From positions 1 to 15,576 of the forward strand of contig DNDT01000056.1 of assembly GCA_003487525.1 (NCBI GenBank): DNA of 15,576 nucleotides. Reading direction: 5' to 3'. Below the pieces are notes generated by a model that was given only the letters and a program-made list of their open reading frames with translations, made no database searches and was not told the DNA's origin. Of this stretch, positions 13,531 through 15,576 are shown piece after piece (within the stretch, counting starts at the first letter, position 1; every line of letters begins with the position of its first letter). The translations under genes were made by a program, and so were the position numbers. Source of the DNA: Flavobacteriales bacterium. Lineage in GTDB: Bacteria > Bacteroidota > Bacteroidia > Flavobacteriales_E > Vicingaceae.

Positions 13531-14523
13531 TTGAGAACGTCACTGCTATACATATCGATCTTAATTCTGACCTTTTTGTGTCCGTATCAACCGGGACATG
13601 CCCAGGATTTTGGCTTTCGTGAAATCAAAGCCCCGTATCAGGACAACTTTGTATTACTGGAACTTTACGGTATGATTTATGAACCCGGTTTGTTGTCGGA
13701 TATATCCCTTTCGGTGTCGGTTAAAGGTGACGGTAATTGGCAAAAGGCCAGAACGCTTTACCTGATTTTCCCGAAGGGCAAGGAATTTCATTTTGGAAAT
13801 ACGGACTCTCTGTCTCAGATCGGAATCAAACCTGCAAAATTGAACCTGGCAAACCGGACCGCATATCGTTTGGATCAAAATATTAAGGCCTATGTAGATA
13901 GCAGATGGCTGGAGGAAGTGAGAGGTGAATTGTATTTTAATGTCCTTTGGGATGCCATGGCCGATGTTGGAGAATTGAAAAGCGATCAGGTGCTGCTTAA
14001 GGTCGAAGGTGACTTTGTTTACGACGATAACAGTATTTTGGCCAAATCCGGGATTGAAGATGTTTTTACCGACCCTCGTGACCAGCAGGAATATAGAATC
14101 GTACAAATTGGGGAAGCCGTATGGATGAAAGACAATCTCCGGTTTGAGGCTTCCTTTTCAAAAAAGAAGAATGACTTTATAGAGCAAACCGATGCCGGTA
14201 TTATTTACTCCTGGTGGAATGCCAAAAAAGCCTGTCCAACCGGGTGGAGGCTGCCTACAGAAAGTGATTTCATGTACTTGAAAAGCTTTTACGAAAACGA
14301 GCGGCACCTCATTCCCGGTGGCGTCTCTCATTTGGATTTACAAAGCATTTATTACGATTTGAACTGGGATTACTGGACCAGTACACCAAGTGAACCGGGG
14401 TACATTACGACCTTCAAATTTGAATGGCTCGGTCTGGAAAAAGGTATTAATAAAGCGGGAGGCCTTTACTCCGATGTCGGTGAATGGCCGAAGTCGCTTA
14501 TCAGATGTGTCAAAGGTGAATAG
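13531..14523 (+). CDS. secreted protein with C-terminal FISUMP (Fib_succ_major) domain
   Basis: 330 aa, TTG start at 13531, giving a proper signal peptide (residues 1-25, ending GHAQ, cleaved before DFGF). Residues about 26-170 form a beta-rich region of unknown fold with FVLLELYGMIYEPG and WQKARTLYLIFPKG. The C-terminal part (about 179-330) is a FISUMP domain: FTDPRDQQ (179-186), V-W-M-K-D-N-L, a G-x-x-Y-S-W-W-N-A-K segment, CPTGWRLPTESDF, D-Y-W-T-S-T and the final S-L-I-R-C-V-K. FISUMP domains are common, often lipid-anchored or secreted, in Bacteroidota and Fibrobacteres; their role is not well known. Two Cys remain in the mature protein, within CPTGWR and RCVK, and could form a disulfide. 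The stop codon overlaps the start of the secreted caspase gene, so the two products are probably made together. Confidence 0.88.
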   Translation: MRTSLLYISILILTFLCPYQPGHAQDFGFREIKAPYQDNFVLLELYGMIYEPGLLSDISLSVSVKGDGNWQKARTLYLIFPKGKEFHFGNTDSLSQIGIKPAKLNLANRTAYRLDQNIKAYVDSRWLEEVRGELYFNVLWDAMADVGELKSDQVLLKVEGDFVYDDNSILAKSGIEDVFTDPRDQQEYRIVQIGEAVWMKDNLRFEASFSKKKNDFIEQTDAGIIYSWWNAKKACPTGWRLPTESDFMYLKSFYENERHLIPGGVSHLDLQSIYYDLNWDYWTSTPSEPGYITTFKFEWLGLEKGINKAGGLYSDVGEWPKSLIRCVKGE

Positions 14524-15576
14524 GTGGGTTGCACATATCGCTTTCACAACATGTCTGTTCATGACCTTCTCCGTGAATTCACAGGTACATATGGAGGCGG
14601 TTTCAAAGGCTGTATCCATTGAAATAAAAGATAAAACGCCACCGAGCATCGAGATCACAAACCTCGACCTAAAACCGGAAATTCCATACATATTTACCAA
14701 CCAACAATTAAACCTGGTCGGTTATGTTCAGGACAACCGCGGTTTAAAATATTTTACGGTAAACAGGGATACCGTAAAGGTCGATGAAGAAGGTTTTTTT
14801 GAATACAGAATCTTCCTGAATTCGGGACCAAACAATTTGTTGTTGTCTGCCGTGGACATGAATAAAAATACCAATAACCAGAGCTATAAGATTATCCTGG
14901 AAGGAATCGCATCCAGGGATTATGCGACAAGATCGGTTGCTCCGGTTGCACTGAATGCGGGTAACGGAAAATACTATGCCATCATTATCGGTGTGAGCAA
15001 TTACAGCGACAGCCGAATCATGAGCCTGGACGAACCTGTAACGGATGCGGTGCGTATTCACAATATACTCACGACCAGGTACACGTTTGACAAACAAAAT
15101 TCGATCCTTCTAAAAAATGCCACGCGCGCAGAAATTATCAATGCATTTGACGAACTGAGCGAAAAATTAACGGTAGAGGATAATCTGCTGATTTTTTATG
15201 CCGGACACGGACACTGGGATGAAGAAAAAAATACCGGTTACTGGCTTCCGTCCGATGCCGATCGAAACCGTACGTCCAACTGGCTGCGCAATTCCACCAT
15301 TCAAGGCTACATTGAGTCCATGCATACCCGTCACACGCTGCTAATTGCAGACGCCTGTTTCTCCGGTGGCATTTTCAAGACACGCAAAGCATTCAATGAC
15401 GCACCGGATGCCATTGAAAATCTGTACAGTCTAAAAAGCAGAAAGGGCATGACAAGTGGTATGTTGAAAGAAGTCCCTGATAAAAGCGTTTTCATCAATT
15501 ATCTGGCCAAACGCCTGGAATCAAATGAGAATAAATACATGTCCTCACTGGAGCTTTTCTATCAGCTGCGAACACC
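14516..15576 (+). CDS. secreted caspase-like (C14) peptidase with Ig-like N-terminal region, 3' end outside window
   Basis: 353 codons are visible and the gene runs off the window. The start is GTG 14516 (a GTG at 14507 is also possible); both overlap the FISUMP gene end by a few codons and give a signal peptide ending SVNSQ. Residues about 35-120 look like an Ig-like beta domain (TPPSIEITNLDLKPE, NLVGYVQDNRGLKYFTVN, NNLLLSAVDMN). The caspase p20-type domain starts near residue 150 with KYYAIIIGVSNY. The catalytic dyad is intact: H231 in YAGHGHW and C281 in ADACFSGG. Caspase-like enzymes cut after specific residues, often Arg/Lys in bacterial forms; specificity cannot be read here because the downstream part is missing. 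Most bacterial C14 proteins studied are cytoplasmic effectors, so an exported one with an Ig-like region is of interest. Confidence 0.88.
   Translation, partial: MNRWVAHIAFTTCLFMTFSVNSQVHMEAVSKAVSIEIKDKTPPSIEITNLDLKPEIPYIFTNQQLNLVGYVQDNRGLKYFTVNRDTVKVDEEGFFEYRIFLNSGPNNLLLSAVDMNKNTNNQSYKIILEGIASRDYATRSVAPVALNAGNGKYYAIIIGVSNYSDSRIMSLDEPVTDAVRIHNILTTRYTFDKQNSILLKNATRAEIINAFDELSEKLTVEDNLLIFYAGHGHWDEEKNTGYWLPSDADRNRTSNWLRNSTIQGYIESMHTRHTLLIADACFSGGIFKTRKAFNDAPDAIENLYSLKSRKGMTSGMLKEVPDKSVFINYLAKRLESNENKYMSSLELFYQLRT

Noticed and set aside
13654..14106. 150-codon minus-strand open frame inside the FISUMP gene
   Set aside because: The plus-strand frame has a signal peptide and a recognisable FISUMP domain; the antisense frame shows no family features.
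14338..15097. Minus-strand open frames opposite the caspase gene
   Set aside because: The plus frame carries the caspase motifs and a signal peptide without interruption.
1..15576. CRISPR array, tRNA or rRNA gene, insertion sequence, phage or defence cassette
   Set aside because: No regularly spaced repeats, no cloverleaf or rRNA core seen by eye, and no transposase, integrase or nuclease motifs. The caspase is exported, which argues against a classical intracellular defence effector.

Overview
The window looks like a chromosomal segment of a Bacteroidota bacterium, perhaps of the Saprospira/Chitinophaga type; the class is a guess. Two secreted proteins end in a type IX secretion (T9SS type A) sorting domain with an IYPNP motif. 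A FISUMP-domain protein and a DUF6132-type small membrane protein are families typical of this phylum. Several genes are preceded by boxes resembling the Bacteroidota -7 element TAnnTTTG rather than Shine-Dalgarno sequences. Four genes are best started at TTG and one at GTG.

Layout. 1-1023 (minus) is the 5' part of a helical, repeat-like protein of unknown function that leaves the window. Divergent from it, 1185-1964 encodes two small membrane proteins, probably related to each other, closed by a clear terminator. 2114-4478 holds a DUF6132-type membrane protein, a two-domain universal stress protein and a pirin: small stress/redox-type genes, each apparently transcribed on its own. 4699-5529 is a T9SS-exported GEVED-domain protein preceded by four helically phased TTAA repeats and closed by a 13-bp-stem terminator. 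5611-7772 is a two-component system (membrane histidine kinase and OmpR-type regulator, overlapping ATGA). 7844-10150 is a large GT-C-like membrane protein fused to a C-terminal TPR region. It converges on 10176-11144 (minus), a second T9SS cargo protein with a cadherin-like repeat.

After a 409-bp intergenic region come a small, possibly C2-like protein (11554-12000), a PAPS-type sulfotransferase (12119-12928) and a small secreted helical protein (12991-13455). Last is a translationally coupled pair: a secreted FISUMP-domain protein (13531-14523) and a secreted caspase-like (C14) peptidase with an Ig-like N-terminal region (14516 to the window end, truncated).

How the genes may work together: much of the window concerns the cell envelope (T9SS cargo, GT-C-like enzyme, sulfotransferase, secreted FISUMP and caspase proteins, one envelope-sensing two-component system). 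The two links best supported by sequence are the overlap of the FISUMP and caspase genes, and the phased repeats beside an OmpR-family regulator, which suggest that the GEVED gene is a target of such a regulator. No RNA gene, insertion sequence, phage gene or CRISPR array was seen.
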